From Isoetes taiwanensis (taxonomy: Eukaryota > Streptophyta > Lycopodiopsida > Isoetales > Isoetaceae), in NCBI GenBank assembly GCA_021234155.1, contig JAJEKV010000102.1:537979-601978 (forward strand): a stretch of 64,000 nt of DNA, given 5' to 3'. The translations under genes and the position numbers were made by a program. Every line of letters begins with the position of its first letter. The first letter of the stretch is position 1. The notes beneath the pieces were generated by a model that was given only the letters and a program-made list of their open reading frames with translations, was not told the origin of the DNA and made no database searches. Positions 1 through 11,409 of the stretch are shown in pieces.

Positions 1-715
1 CAAATTATCATCTTATTTTGGCTTTAGTGTTATAGAAAGATTAGTTCCCTATAGGTTTTAAAAATAGAAAAGGCAAAAGATTTGTTCTTAAAAATGCAGA
101 CTCCTTATGCATTAGATTAACTGAAATCAATCTTCCACAGTTAGATCACATAAGTTAAATCACATAAGGCCTAATTGGATGCTCATAGTTGCTGCAATGC
201 TCTTTATGAAGTGATGTGGAAGGGGAAGGGGGAGGGCATTCTTGCCATCCCCTTGACCTGCAGAATCCGGGGCGCCGTTGAGGCGCGACCGAATTCTGCA
301 GGTCCAAGGGATGGCAAGAATGCCTGGCCCGTTCTCGTTTTCACTACGTCAAGGTAAACAATGACTGGATTCTACAAGTTTTTGTGCAGCAATTTTTCAT
401 TCTTGATAAAAATTATCTTGAATCAAGCAAGAATCTGGACCCACTTACGTTGACGACTAGGGAATGTAACCTATTTACATAGGTATCTAAAGGTAAAGTT
501 CATGGTGTTTCGCTTTAATATTGATAATAAAGTGTACGGACCCTTTGGACAGAATTACAGAAAGGACCCGCAAAGTTGGTCCCTACGTTTCAATATTCTT
601 CTCACGGCCCGCACCTAAAATATATGGCTATTTGCATCCTTGATCACAAATTCTGTGATTTCAACTGCTCAAACAGGAAAAGTATCCAACTGCAGCTTTT
701 ATACAATCCAGAGCA
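1..715. other. Gene-free flank of the PPR gene
   Basis: Apart from the hairpin at 235-324, I see no coding sequence, RNA gene or clear repeat in this stretch. It lies beyond the 3' end of the minus-strand PPR gene, so positions below 716 should hold that gene's 3' untranslated region. Confidence 0.5.
235..324 (+). ncRNA. miRNA-precursor-like hairpin
   Basis: The 5' arm (235-276) and the 3' arm (282-324) are reverse complements around a five-base loop, GTTGA. The outer 17 bp pair perfectly. A small internal mismatch follows, then 11 more perfect pairs, then a few bulges near the loop. A long, nearly perfect stem of about 42 bp with a tiny loop and a few internal mismatches is the usual shape of a young plant miRNA or siRNA hairpin. 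I did not recognise either arm as a known conserved miRNA. Either strand could be transcribed. It could also be a small foldback element, but I see no target-site duplication. Confidence 0.45.
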
Positions 716-2626
716 TCAGAAATTTGTCATCCCACTAGGGCATAAACCAACAATTTTATTAAAACAATGCTGCCCTAGCTTGATATCACCATGCAATTTA
801 CAAGCATTAAGCAATGACATAAAACACATAATATTGGTGAGGCAAACGCTATGGAGGAAATCTTCCGCCTCGTCAATGAATCCTGGATGTCCCAAGAGAT
901 CGACCATGCATGCACAATGGGAAACCGTTGGTAGAACATAGAAATAGTTTTGCATACATACAAAATGCCAACAACTTTCATCAACCAGGCCCGCATGACT
1001 GCATGCTACAAGAACATTAGTCAATGAGACTACATCTGCATTTATTCCTTCATATTGCATCTTCCCAAAGCAGTTCAAGGCAAGGCATCCCTGCCCATTC
1101 TGAGAATACCCTGCAATCATTGCATTCCATGTTACTACATTTCGACTTGGTAATTTAATAAATACATTATAAGCCTCTTCTGGGTTCCCACATTTGGCAT
1201 ACACATTCACCAAAGCATTCCCCAAAAGAATGTCCACTTCACCTCCATTGTCAATTATCTGCCCATGGATAAATCTTGCTTGACCTAAAGCTCCTATCCT
1301 AGCACATGCATTCAAAACAAGAATGCAGATGACATAATCTTGCTTTACTCCTTCTATTTGCATTCTCTCAAAGCATTCTATAGCAAGGCAAGCTTCTTCA
1401 TGTTCTGTGTATCCTGCAATTAAGATTCCCCAAAGCACAACATCATGACTGAGCAATTTGTTGAAGGCTTTATGTCCCTCGTTTAGGTGCCTACATTTGG
1501 CATACATATCCACCAATGCACTGCCAATGATAGAATCATATTCAATCCCACTTTGAACAATTTGGGTGTGAATGATTCTGCCTTGCTCAATTGCTCCAAG
1601 TTTTGCACATGCCTTTAAGATGATCAGAAATGTTACTTTTGATGGGTTCATGCCTTCATGTTGCATCTTGTAAAAGTAATCAAGAGAAATTATGGGATTT
1701 CCACCTTCTGCAAATCCAGCAATGATCACATTCCAAAGCACTTCATCTGGGTTTGACAATGCGCTGAACACTAGTAACGCTTCTTCTAGACCTCCACATT
1801 TAACATACATATCAATTAAAGAACTTTGTAACATCTGATCAAGGTGGAGCCTGCTTTGTATGATGTTTCCATGGACGAGTCTACCTTCCTTTAATGCTCC
1901 CAGATGACTACATCCTTTTAATACACCCAAAAATGTAACTTTGTTTGGCTCAAGCCCCTCCTGCTGCATCTTACACAAACATTCTAACCCCAAAAGCGGC
2001 TCGCCATGCTGCATATAGCCAGAAATCATTGTTCCCCATGAGATTACATCATGGTTCAAGTTCTTGAAAACAGCGTATGCCTCCTCCAGACTTCCGCATT
2101 TGGCATACATATCAACTAATGCATTGCCAACAACATCTGGTTGGAGTCCACTTTCAACAATCTGGCAGTGGATATATCTTCCCTGCATGACATCTTCACG
2201 CATCCCACATGCCTGTGTAATAGACACATTAACATAATTATCGCCTTCGATGCCTAATCTATGCATTCTATGGTATAATTCAAGGGATATGTCACTGTGT
2301 CCCAGCACTGAATTTGCTCCAATAATTGCAGACCATGTATATGGAGACGGTTTTGTAATTTTACTAAATGCAGTAGTTGATTCAACCAAATGCCCATGAT
2401 ATGAAAACAACCTAATGAGATGGTCATCCAATACTGCAATCGAACAGAGTTCTGTAGGAGTGATAAGAAATTGAACTCGCCTGGTAGAGTTGAGATTTTT
2501 TGTGTTCTCACAAGCTTGCAGAAGACAATAAGCATTATTTCTGGTAATACAATTTCCTTGCCCATCCAAAGCTTCTGCAGCTTCAAGTAATTCTTGCAAT
2601 CCTTGTTCTCCATAAATCCGACTCAA
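716..2626 (-). CDS. PLS-type pentatricopeptide repeat (PPR) protein
   Basis: PPR proteins bind organellar RNA in mitochondria or plastids and act in editing, splicing or stability. The 636-codon open frame holds a long run of ~35-residue PPR motifs from about residue 90 to 600. They show the classic signatures VDMYAKCG, NAMIAGYSQNG and ACSHAGLVDES, and alternate in the P-L-S manner. The frame ends within what looks like the first E-motif block (ACKLHG... then a stop), so the E2 and DYW deaminase domains of many relatives are absent. The frame opens on TTG at 2624-2626, not ATG. The first in-frame ATG is near residue 121, inside the repeat region. A pyrimidine-rich tract ending in AG upstream (about 2660-2690 on the minus strand) suggests that the true start lies in an unseen 5' exon. 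Otherwise it is a 5'-truncated copy. The repeat region itself has no stops or frame breaks. Confidence 0.85.
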   Translation of the reverse strand: MSRIYGEQGLQELLEAAEALDGQGNCITRNNAYCLLQACENTKNLNSTRRVQFLITPTELCSIAVLDDHLIRLFSYHGHLVESTTAFSKITKPSPYTWSAIIGANSVLGHSDISLELYHRMHRLGIEGDNYVNVSITQACGMREDVMQGRYIHCQIVESGLQPDVVGNALVDMYAKCGSLEEAYAVFKNLNHDVISWGTMISGYMQHGEPLLGLECLCKMQQEGLEPNKVTFLGVLKGCSHLGALKEGRLVHGNIIQSRLHLDQMLQSSLIDMYVKCGGLEEALLVFSALSNPDEVLWNVIIAGFAEGGNPIISLDYFYKMQHEGMNPSKVTFLIILKACAKLGAIEQGRIIHTQIVQSGIEYDSIIGSALVDMYAKCRHLNEGHKAFNKLLSHDVVLWGILIAGYTEHEEACLAIECFERMQIEGVKQDYVICILVLNACARIGALGQARFIHGQIIDNGGEVDILLGNALVNVYAKCGNPEEAYNVFIKLPSRNVVTWNAMIAGYSQNGQGCLALNCFGKMQYEGINADVVSLTNVLVACSHAGLVDESCWHFVCMQNYFYVLPTVSHCACMVDLLGHPGFIDEAEDFLHSVCLTNIMCFMSLLNACKLHGDIKLGQHCFNKIVGLCPSGMTNF

Positions 2627-3489
2627 ATTTTCAAAAATCCTGCTAATCTGCTATTGACGACCTAGTCAGAAAAAGGAAAAGAAAAAATCATGTTGTAAGC
2701 ATAGATTATAGAGTTCACCTTATTAAACTGAATAATGCGGGATGATGCCATGCCATAACGGGCCAGCCTTATTTTTTAGCTCCACTAAAATGTATAGCCA
2801 TCTTTCAAAATGTGCCAAATAATGAATTTGTTTGTGTTCGCAGAGCGGCCTGGAGCACTTGGCAAAATGAGATGTGAATTACCTTGAGGGACCAGACAAA
2901 TCACGTAGATCACATGTATTTTGTATATAGGAAGTCCTTCCAGCTTCCAAGCTTCCATTTATTGATTTATGCGTGCAAGGGCCTATACCTAGCATGGTCA
3001 AAGTCAAGGGGGTTTAGGGTCCCACCCACCTAATTTATCGTGGTGGCCTGGGCACCCCAGACGTATGGCTCGTGAACTCAGGGTGCTCGCCCCTTGCCGC
3101 GCAACTTAATGTAGTTGCACGGGGAGTGCTGTATATATCGGACGCAGTCATGTTATAGCCACGGGCATATCTGTGGTATATCCGTGTCTTTGACATGTTA
3201 TAGCCACGCCAAAAAAATACACAGTGTTTTTGTGGACTTCGGCGAATTTTTTGCCATTTAAGGCTGGCTATAACATGCTCACGTCTGACATTTACAGCGA
3301 TGGGTTGCAAGGCAGCAAGTTCCCATGGTCATGCAACTGCTCTTTGTTTCGAGTCACGGCGAAATTGTCCAATGTGCCCCTATTACTGTTACAAGCCAGT
3401 GTGCCTTTTTTGAGTTAACATGAATGCCCTCTTCCCTTGTTTAACAACCATGGTAATGTTTGAACCAGTATGAAATCAGAAAAACTTCG
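2627..3489. other. Gene-free spacer upstream of the PPR gene
   Basis: The minus-strand pyrimidine tract with an AG near 2660 may be a splice acceptor for the PPR gene. From 3000 to 3310 there is a GC-richer patch with short inverted repeats. No open frame here resembles a protein family I know. Confidence 0.4.
3149..3277. repeat. Short inverted repeats around CATGTTATAGCCA
   Basis: The 13-mer CATGTTATAGCCA occurs directly at 3149-3161 and 3194-3206, and as its exact reverse complement at 3265-3277. It may be the remnant of a small foldback transposon. No flanking duplication was found. Confidence 0.45.
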
Positions 3490-3505
3490 TGTATGTTTTC
3501 CCTAG

Positions 3506-3990
3506 TCGGATTGGGGCAGCAGATGGATGCAATGAAGAAGTTGATTGAAGGAAGATCATTGGATGCTGCGTCCTTGATGAGGAAAACGAACGATATGAAA
3601 GAGAAAAAGAAAACATTAATCTGATTTATGCAAGTTAGAGGGGGAGAGAAATACCTTGAATAGGCTTGTGCAAAGCAAGGATGCACAGATCAGAATTCAG
3701 TTAAACAAATTGATGACTTCATGCTCGACAGGGTAGCCAACTGATTTTGCATATGGCCTTGGCCTCCCACTTTGAAGAGGAAAATTTTTGTTTTATTGAG
3801 GAGATAAATGGCTTAAAGATGCCAATTGAGAGTTTGACAAATGAATTGCATGGATTAGAGGTTGCCATCCATGAAATCAGCAGGGATTTGGAGCCAAATG
3901 ATGCTAGTGAGAGTAAAATAAAGGAAATGATATTATATTTAGAAAAATCTGATGTAATTTCCTTGCATTCTACTCCTCTACTTGTAGCAT
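3506..3990 (+). pseudogene. Lys/Glu-rich coiled-coil-like coding remnants, unrecognised
   Basis: Two plus-strand stretches, about 3506-3625 and 3752-3990, translate into charged heptad-like sequence. The second begins at the ATG at 3752 and has runs such as SLTNELHGLEVAIHEIS and KIKEMILYLEKSD. They lie in different frames and are separated by non-coding sequence, so they may be exons of one decayed gene. I do not recognise the family. No neighbour explains it, and it may be part of the same patch of duplicated gene fragments as the CDKC and GH27 remnants downstream. Confidence 0.3.
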
Positions 3991-4587
3991 GAATCAAGGA
4001 CATCAACTTCTGGTCGTGTGAATACATGTAGCAATTGCAATGAGTGCCTCAACCCTATATTGCTGGTTTTACTATGTTGTGGACATCCCTACTGTCTACT
4101 TTGTCTATCATACAAGGTTTCCACAACAAACCAATATATACATGAGTGTTTGTGGCCTGAAGATCTGCGTCAAATTATGGGACTCTCTACTTAACAAGGT
4201 ACTTTTAATTATGTTATCTTGACTAATTACGTTTTTGGGTTGCCCCTAGAGGGGCAAACCCTTGTTCATGTGGGTTTTCGACATATTCTAAGTATATGCT
4301 GAAATATGCCTAGAATATACCGAAAGCTGCTCCAAACTTGATGTTGGCTGTAAACTGGCGGTCGCCAGCATTGTTAGGCGGATGCTGTGCAAACTGGCTG
4401 ACCGGCTAAAGTCTACAATCTGCTCCGCTTTTGCATCCGAGGCTAACTCCGGAGGGGATCGGGCTAGATTGATCTAGGGCTGGGTTCGAATGGCAAAGCT
4501 CCGTTTGTGCGATCCTTTTGCAGACATATCGTGCGATGGCTGTAGATTTAAGGCTTTCTATCGAGTCTCACATCTGCGAAAGACAAG

Positions 4588-4779
4588 CATTACATGGAAA
4601 ATATCATCGGGAGCTATTAACATCCAACTCATATGCTGGTAAGTTTGCCAGCTTTTCTTTCTGGCTTTGATCTTTACGGTTATAACCAGAACTGACTTCA
4701 AAAAGTGGCTCATTTTCATTATGTTTGAGCTTGAAGACATTACAAGGAAAATATCCGTTGGAGCTCTTAAACATCCAAC
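4588..4779 (+). repeat. Imperfect ~41-bp direct repeat, offset 150 bp
   Basis: The sequence at 4588-4628 recurs at 4738-4779 with several substitutions. Both copies contain GGAAAATATC, a GGAGCT block and ACATCCAAC. This looks like a local tandem duplication just upstream of the CDKC-like exon. Confidence 0.5.
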
Positions 4780-4822
4780 CCAATAAGATGAGATTTCCAC
4801 GTAAGTTTTAGTGATCCCATAG

Positions 4823-4900
4823 CAACTACTCGGGAGACTAAAATTTTGAAGAAGTTGCATCATGAAAACATTATCAATTTAAAGGAGATAGTGACATCAG
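4823..4900 (+). pseudogene. CDKC-type (CDK9-like) protein kinase exon fragment
   Basis: The stretch translates to TTRETKILKKLHHENIIN followed by LKEIVTS. This matches the N-lobe alpha-C region of plant C-type cyclin-dependent kinases (P-TEFb-like kinases of RNA polymerase II), where the equivalent is an REIKILKKLHHEN segment before LKEIVTS. It is bounded by CATAG at the 5' side and by a good splice donor, G|GTAAGG, at 4900-4906, so it looks like a genuine exon and not a retrocopy. No preceding glycine-rich-loop exon and no following catalytic exon was recognised nearby, so this is a relic fragment. Confidence 0.6.
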
Positions 4901-6404
4901 GTAAGGAACGTACTGGCTACGAAGCTTTTTTATTTGTCTTTGATTCTTACTGATTGTTTTTCCATGAAGTTCCTGATTGAAGATGAGAAAGCCAAGCAAG
5001 CAACTTTACAACTAGCAAAGCAAAGAATTTTGCATGATTAGGCAAAACAAAACAACATGCAAGATCCACCAAAGCCAGGTAATTTAGTCTATTTGCTTCA
5101 TAGTTTGCCAAATTCAAAGTCTGATAGTTTGTTAATTTGATCCCATCTTTTGGATGAAGATGATAAAAATATTTACAAGGAAAGTATTTATATGGAAAAT
5201 GGTGGTGCATCATCCGCAAGAACTTCGAATGTCTAAAAAGTCGTGCCATGGTAGGGAGTTCAGAGTCTCTAATTCAAGGGACAAGGTATGGAAAAGAAAT
5301 AGACCAGCATGGAACTGTGATAATGTTCAATGATGCACCTACCTTAGGATATTGGGTTTTGGGAATGGAGTCTGCCTGCGCAGAGAAAGAATGAGTTCAA
5401 CAATGTTGAGAATTGCATTTGAAAAAACAATACTATTCTCAAGTATCATCGCTTCAACAGTCCTGTGCATATAATCAAATTTTGATTCCTAGTTCATCCT
5501 TATTTGTTTTGCTTTTTAAGATTTTTCAAGATACAGGAAGAAACGAAAATACAATTTTTGATGAAAAGGGGTCATCGGAACCGATTACCTGCAGAGGTGA
5601 GAGTAGACAGATAACTTAGCACAATTTTAACAATTATTGTTCACTGTGCTAATTCCTATAGATATTTTACATACATGCACTTTATTAGATCCGTCTCTTC
5701 TTTTCAGGTTTGTAGAGAATGGGAGTCAGCAGCCAAGCAGGTCAATACTAATGTAAGACTGGTGCTTCTGCATAATGGTTTGTTCTTGATAAAGATGGTG
5801 GAGTTGTAGGTGTGTATTCTCAAATCAAATTTCTGGCTTGTTGTATGATCACGTCTTTGCAGTTATTTTTAGGGCTAGGATGCTTCTAGTTTCTAATGAT
5901 GATGCCAGTATGATATGTCTGCAGCATGTGTTATATCTTTGTAACATCATTTGATGCTTAACTTCAGATTACCTTAGATCATGGATTGGAAGCATCAAAC
6001 TAACATATTTCCTTTGTTGATTTGATGTATGTCTATAATCTTGTATAGATGACAGATTTTCCTGCTAACTTTTTGTCAACATAGATGTTTATGCTTTGCA
6101 GCAAAAATGGTTCCAATGCTTAAGCTGTTTGCTAGCGGCCGTTTAAGTTCTGGAAACCAATGGCATGAAAAACGTCATGCATCTAATCCATAGTTAGCCT
6201 GCCTGTAGTAATGTTCTAAAAAGTCAATAACATGCATCACAACTATAGTTGCATTATCTTTGTCAGTCAATGTGCAGGTGTTACTCGATTCATCATGAAG
6301 ATATTGTTTCAGTTATAGTTCAGGCACTTCAAATCCTGCATATGATGGTAATATGCTTTGTCCGAGACTATAATATGGTTTGATATCCTCTATTTCAATT
6401 TCAT
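4901..6404. other. Spacer with scattered exon-like scraps
   Basis: AT-rich sequence. A short plus-strand open frame at about 5413-5619 (68 codons) runs into GTGAGAG and might be an exon remnant. I cannot assign it or any other stretch here to a family. Confidence 0.35.
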
Positions 6405-6613
6405 ATTTATGGAATAAAACAAGCAAACTCACAGTATTAAAATTATTTCTTTAAGATATTGACAGTGAGAGGAGTGATCCAAGTTACAAGTGGAGATAGA
6501 TAGCATTTATCAAAACTGTGTTAATGATTTATGGAATAAGACAAGCAAATTCACAGTATTGAAATTATTTCTTTAAGATATTGACGCATAGAGGAGTGAT
6601 CCAAGTTACAAAA
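6405..6613 (+). repeat. 122-bp tandem duplication, two copies
   Basis: Sequence starting ATTTATGGAATAA at 6405 recurs at 6527, including the shared block TTTCTTTAAGATATTGAC and GGAGTGATCCAAGTTACAA. The copies differ by scattered substitutions. Confidence 0.75.
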
Positions 6614-6949
6614 CGAGATAGTCAGAATGTCCCACAACCTCTTCAAGTTGCTATTTGTAGCATGTCAGATTTTCTCAACTCTCACTTCAAGGTGGGAATT
6701 ACTTTTCTAGCATTCTATTTCTAGTGTTGAAAATTTGTAACCTATAAAAGAAATACATTTATAACCTCATTACTCAGATAAAATGGAAGTGTGCCCTATC
6801 TGCAGTGCAATACATGATCTAGCGGATATCTAGCTAACTCATTTCAATTCTCAATTGGAGATAATCAACCGAGGGTAGTGTATCTTGCACATTTTTCTAA
6901 TATGGGACAACATGTCTTTTAATTGTAAAAGGAAGTTCTTGGCGTTGAT

Positions 6950-7706
6950 GGATCTCTCGCACAATTTCCTCCGAAGGGCTGGAATTCATATGATTCATTT
7001 ACATGGACCATTAGCTTAAGAAGACTTTTTGAACAATGCTAAGCTCAGATTTTGAGTTGCTTCTTCCATTCGACTATGAGGTAATAATAGAGAAAGCAAT
7101 AAAACTCATACAAGCATTGTTGATTGTTCAAGTGTATATGGAGTATGTAGTCGTGGATATGTTATAGTATCGCAAGCATGAGCCTGATGTTACCTTCACC
7201 ACAGCTGGACATGATGTAATAGACAATTGGGGAAGACCCAGGAAAAGGGTTTGGACCTGTTGCAGAACTTATTCATTCTATGGGTCTGAAGTTTGGGATC
7301 CATGTTGTTCGTGGCATCAAAGACACCGCAAGAGAAAGTAATACGCTATCGCGGGTGCGAGGGTGCTTGCCATTGATTCGTTAGACAATGTTGTAATTCA
7401 ACATCCGTGATGCGCAACATGTAGCTATTCCATCTGCATCAGCTTGTCATATTATAATATTATTGCATTGGTTTTAGCATTTTGCGCGCCGTACACTAAT
7501 TCTACTTGATCTAACTACAAGGGAGCCCACCAGGACCAGATCTGCATAACTGGACTGCAGGAGATATTGCTCTTCTTGATCTAGAAGTGCTCATTTATGC
7601 CAGATTGTTTCGTTGGAGTAAACGTTAGTAATGAGGGTGGTCAAGCTTTTATAAAATCTTTGTATCAACAGTATGCAGATTGGGGAGTTTATTTTGGTAC
7701 ATTTTG
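6950..7706 (+). pseudogene. GH27 alpha-galactosidase-like (arabinopyranosidase-type) gene relic
   Basis: Four separated blocks match plant glycoside hydrolase family 27 proteins, which cleave alpha-galactosyl or beta-L-arabinopyranosyl ends in the cell wall. At 6968 is PPKGWNSYDSFTWTIS, the conserved N-terminal block of the TIM barrel. EDFLNNAKL follows. Near 7140 comes MEYVVVDML-stop-YRKHEP, where a TAG replaces the usual Trp. Then follow GHDVIDNWGRP and, from about 7230, GKGFGPVAELIHSMGLKFG and IHVVRG. Near 7620 is VNVSNEGGQAFIKSLYQQYA then DWGVYFG. The order follows the family, and the gaps look like introns or insertions. The in-frame stop, the frame changes and the missing C-terminal half show that it is dead. 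The plus orientation and nearby CDKC exon suggest a patch of captured or duplicated gene pieces. Confidence 0.7.
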
Positions 7707-9448
7707 ATCCCGTTTTTGAAACTGTGATCATAAAATGTGACTAAGGTTGAACTCACCTAAATCCTGCATACCTTACATGTTGCAAGAGGCAAGGTACAAC
7801 GGAAAGGGAAATGATCTTTTGCATGCCAGAGTAACAATTTGAAAACTACAGGAAACCTAATAATGACCTGCTCTGTCACCCGGTAGAATGAGTTTGTTAA
7901 AGTAATCAGCATGACAAAGTCGCATTGCAAGCTAGGACTCACTGTCGCTCTAGTAAGACAAGATGAACTCATCAGTGATTCATCGCTAATGTGCAATGTG
8001 CTGAGATGTGGTGTCTAATAACAAAGGCATCTTATGCAAAATATTTGAAGAAAGAGAACAATCAACATAATACAATCTATTGAACCATGTATACTGCCTC
8101 TAAGTCGTACAATGATTGCTTGCTTTGGGCTGCACTTTCGTAAATCTCTATGCACTGGAATTTGTAAATATTGTTCATGTAATGGACAGACCAAATGGGC
8201 ACTTGTGGACAGTTCATGGTAGTTTTTGGTCCTATTAAGTGTACGTTCAAACACCTTAATACATGGTACAAGACATGACGATGCCAAACAGACTAAAGGT
8301 TCTCTATTAAGCTTGTCATTGATGCTACGAAACTAGTTTATGTTGTTCTTTTCTCTGCACAATTTGCTTAAACATTATGTAAGCCATGACTAATGCCCAT
8401 AATTGCATTTCACATGTCCACGGATAATGCTCGACATTGCTAGACACAAGTTTTTAATACAAATTATTGAAGATGCCTTTCACATTAAAGTTGCTGCGCA
8501 ATATTAACGGAACCCATACTTCTAGATTTTATATCTAGAAGATGCAATACATTCACAGCCATACTCTATCTAGCAAATCCTTCCATAAATGTTGGAATAT
8601 TAATAGGATTTCATATCCCCTTTCATAAATGTTAGAGAATATTAACAGAGTTTTTTCCTTATTTTTAAGTTTTTTATTAAGAAACTTAAATAGAAACAAC
8701 TTACACAATTTTTTGTATGTGCAATCTCAATATTGAATTTGCTTATGTCCTAATTCACCGTACATTTCCCAATTTTAGAGCTCGATAAATTTGTACAAAA
8801 CTTTCATTAAACTTGAGAAAACGAAAAATCTGCGACTACACCCTCGGGCACTGGAAGGCAACCCTTTGTGCGCGGCACCTCGTTTTTTTTACTATTCTGT
8901 TGTAGCAATTGCTTTGATTTGAACATGTGTGATTGTCATTATTATCTAGACATTTAGTTGCTTGTTAGGTAAAATTCCAAATTGGCATTCAACTTTTACA
9001 TGGATTATCTTATGTTGTTCTTAAAGTAAATGTATTCGAAGGTCAGTGCAATTTATGTAACCCTATAATCGCATTTATTTCATATTTTGTACATATTTTT
9101 TGTCATAAATACCTTATAAATTTGTTTTTCTTCTTTTCTTTATTTTTGGAGAGTATTTGTGCCAGGGAATGCCGTGATAACGCGCGCATGCGTTCCTTCA
9201 TCTTGCACTCCCTCCCAAGATCCAACTTCCCACTGCGGGATCCCAGTTGACGGAATTAAATGCAAATTTGAATGGCCCGCAACCATTGAATGAGAAAATC
9301 TAGAGCAAGGAAAAATTGGGATGATACAAATTTTGAGCTCAGCTTTCTCCACCGTCTCCTTTGGAGCCCATCTCATGTTGTCGGATTGGAAAGATGAGTA
9401 CAAAACCAGCGGATCTGCAGGTATAGATGGTGGCATCGTTTGATCTTT
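7707..9448. other. AT-rich gene-free spacer
   Basis: No protein family, RNA gene or strong repeat was recognised. A minus-strand open frame of about 98 codons at 9140-9436 and its plus-strand counterpart (FSTVSFGAHLMLSDWKDEY...) are open but unassigned. Confidence 0.4.
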
Positions 9449-9845
9449 TGTGCTTCAGCTGGTCGGATGGTGCTAAAAACTAACTTAATAAGATTTTTTT
9501 CTCAGGGTTTTGTGTTCTGATCTTGCTTCTGGAGCCAACCTTGCTTCTCTGATCTTACTTCTGGAGCCGACCTTGGAAGGTTTCGATTCTGTTTCATTTT
9601 ATTATTTGTGCTTGAGCTGGTCAGATTGTGTTAAAAAACTAACTTAATAAGATGTTTTTCTCAGGGTTTTGTGTTCTGATCTTGCTTCTAGAGCCGACCT
9701 TATTTTTTCTCGATCTTGCTTCGAGCCGATCTTGCTTCGCGGATCTTGCTTATAGAACCGATCTTGCTTCTAAAAAACTGATCTTGAAGGTCTCGATTTT
9801 GTTCTCTCGATCTTGCTTCTACACCGAATTTGGAAGGTAGTAAGT
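9449..9845 (+). repeat. ~159-bp tandem duplication plus GATCTTGCTTCT minisatellite
   Basis: A block containing GCTTCAGCTGGTC, CTTAATAAGAT and CAGGGTTTTGTGTTCTG occurs near 9449 and again near 9608. Inside and after it, GATCTTGCTTCT and GAGCCGACCTTG motifs repeat every 20-40 bases up to about 9830. Confidence 0.6.
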
Positions 9846-11164
9846 CGTGAAGATAGCTTTGCTTTATTATAAAAATATCAGAAGCTAGCACATCGCAGCC
9901 TTTGCATCATTCAAAAATGACTCTAAGATAGCTTTGCATCTGCAAATTGATAACCTAATGTTCAGATTGTCTTGAAACATGTATGGTAACATTTGTGCTT
10001 TGGGCCAGACAGAAGAGGAAATGTTATGTAAAATATACTAATATTTTTGTGCAGATTCCGAGTAGTAGTATCACATCAAAACTGAAATTGAGTTGCTGTT
10101 GGAGCGATCGGACTGAACATCAATTTTTTTCATATCTGACAATTCTTTTTATACAGTTTGAAGGGTCTACAGATGCTACGTGTATGTTGAGGTAGCCATT
10201 TTCCCAGCCAAAACCATTAATATTTTTGTATCTTTTTTCATAGAGAGGATTTACTTCAGATCTCTATTCATGGCTTTTATGTGTTGAGCATGAACACTCT
10301 TCAATGGCGTGAATGTTCTCTGGCATAATTGGAACATGTATATATCATTTAACCTATCTTTGGCTAATGGAATGGTAGATCATTCAAGTGGCCACCTCCA
10401 AAGCCGTAGCTTACATTTCATTTCCATTTTCGTGACGAACCTTAATCCCTTTTTGCCATTGTAATTTCGTTTTTGTAAGGATGTCGTTATCGTACAACAT
10501 GCTGTGTTTGCAGGATGCCATTTCATTCTAAAGCTATGTCCATTTCGAAGCTATGATTTTGGTTTTAGGGATTGTGTTGCATGCATCTTGCTTTAAGCTT
10601 CCAATGGAGAAGAGTAAAAACGTCTTCTCAGCATTGCAAGCACAAAGGTAGGATTTTCTAGTGATGGTAAAGAGCATGACGGCATTAAACTTCATGACTA
10701 GCAGACATCTCTGCTGCAACTCCATCACTTGGGTAAGTGCTGCCAATCTATGGCTTTCAATTTGCTTTGCTTAAAAATTAGCTTTCCAGTGCCAACATGT
10801 GCAGTTTCTTGGGTATTGCTTATGAGATCTGTTCGCAATTGCAAAGCATATGCCTCCTCAAAGCAAAATATATGCCTCCTCAAATTGCATTGACTATCTG
10901 CTGCCAAAGCATATGCCTCCCCAATATGCATTGACTACCCTTAGGATCAATTGCTCAATCTGCACCTAAATTCCTTCACTAAATAGATAGTTACAAAAGA
11001 CCTGAATAGATATACAACTATGTCCTTATTACTATTTTTTTTTGTATGCATGTTCTCTGGAAGCTTCAAGGTCTGAATTTGTTCATTGGACTTACCATAT
11101 ACTCAAATGTAATGGTATACATTAAGATCATAACTGGTTATAATGTAGAAAGTGTCTGAGCTTT
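9846..11164. other. AT-rich spacer with small repeats
   Basis: At 10840-10930 the phrase ATATGCCTCC recurs three times, together with two copies of GCATTGACTA. Nothing else was recognised, and the short open frames look random. Confidence 0.4.
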
Positions 11165-11308
11165 TGAAGGCATTTTCAGACCATTCAATTTAAAGCCGCT
11201 GCATGATATTGAAAGGCATTTTCAGACCATTCAATTTAAAGCCGCTGCATGATATTGAAAGACATTTTCAGACCATTCAATTTAAAGCTGCTATATGATA
11301 TTGAAATG
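11165..11308 (+). repeat. 46-bp tandem repeat, three copies
   Basis: CATTTTCAGACC starts at 11171, 11217 and 11263. Each copy continues into TTCAATTTAAAGC and ATGATATTGAAA. The first two copies are nearly identical and the third has a few changes. The array lies directly upstream of the LINE fragment. Confidence 0.85.
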
Positions 11309-11409
11309 GAAGCTTTTTTTATGAATCAAGGCCACCAAACATGTCAAATTGTGCCTCTAAAGACAGTCTCTGATAGCAATTAAATGAGATCAAATATCAA
11401 CTTGAGAGG

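Noticed and set aside
4470-4500. GGGTTCGAATGG, a tRNA T-arm-like sequence
   Set aside because: No matching acceptor, D-arm or anticodon stem around it.
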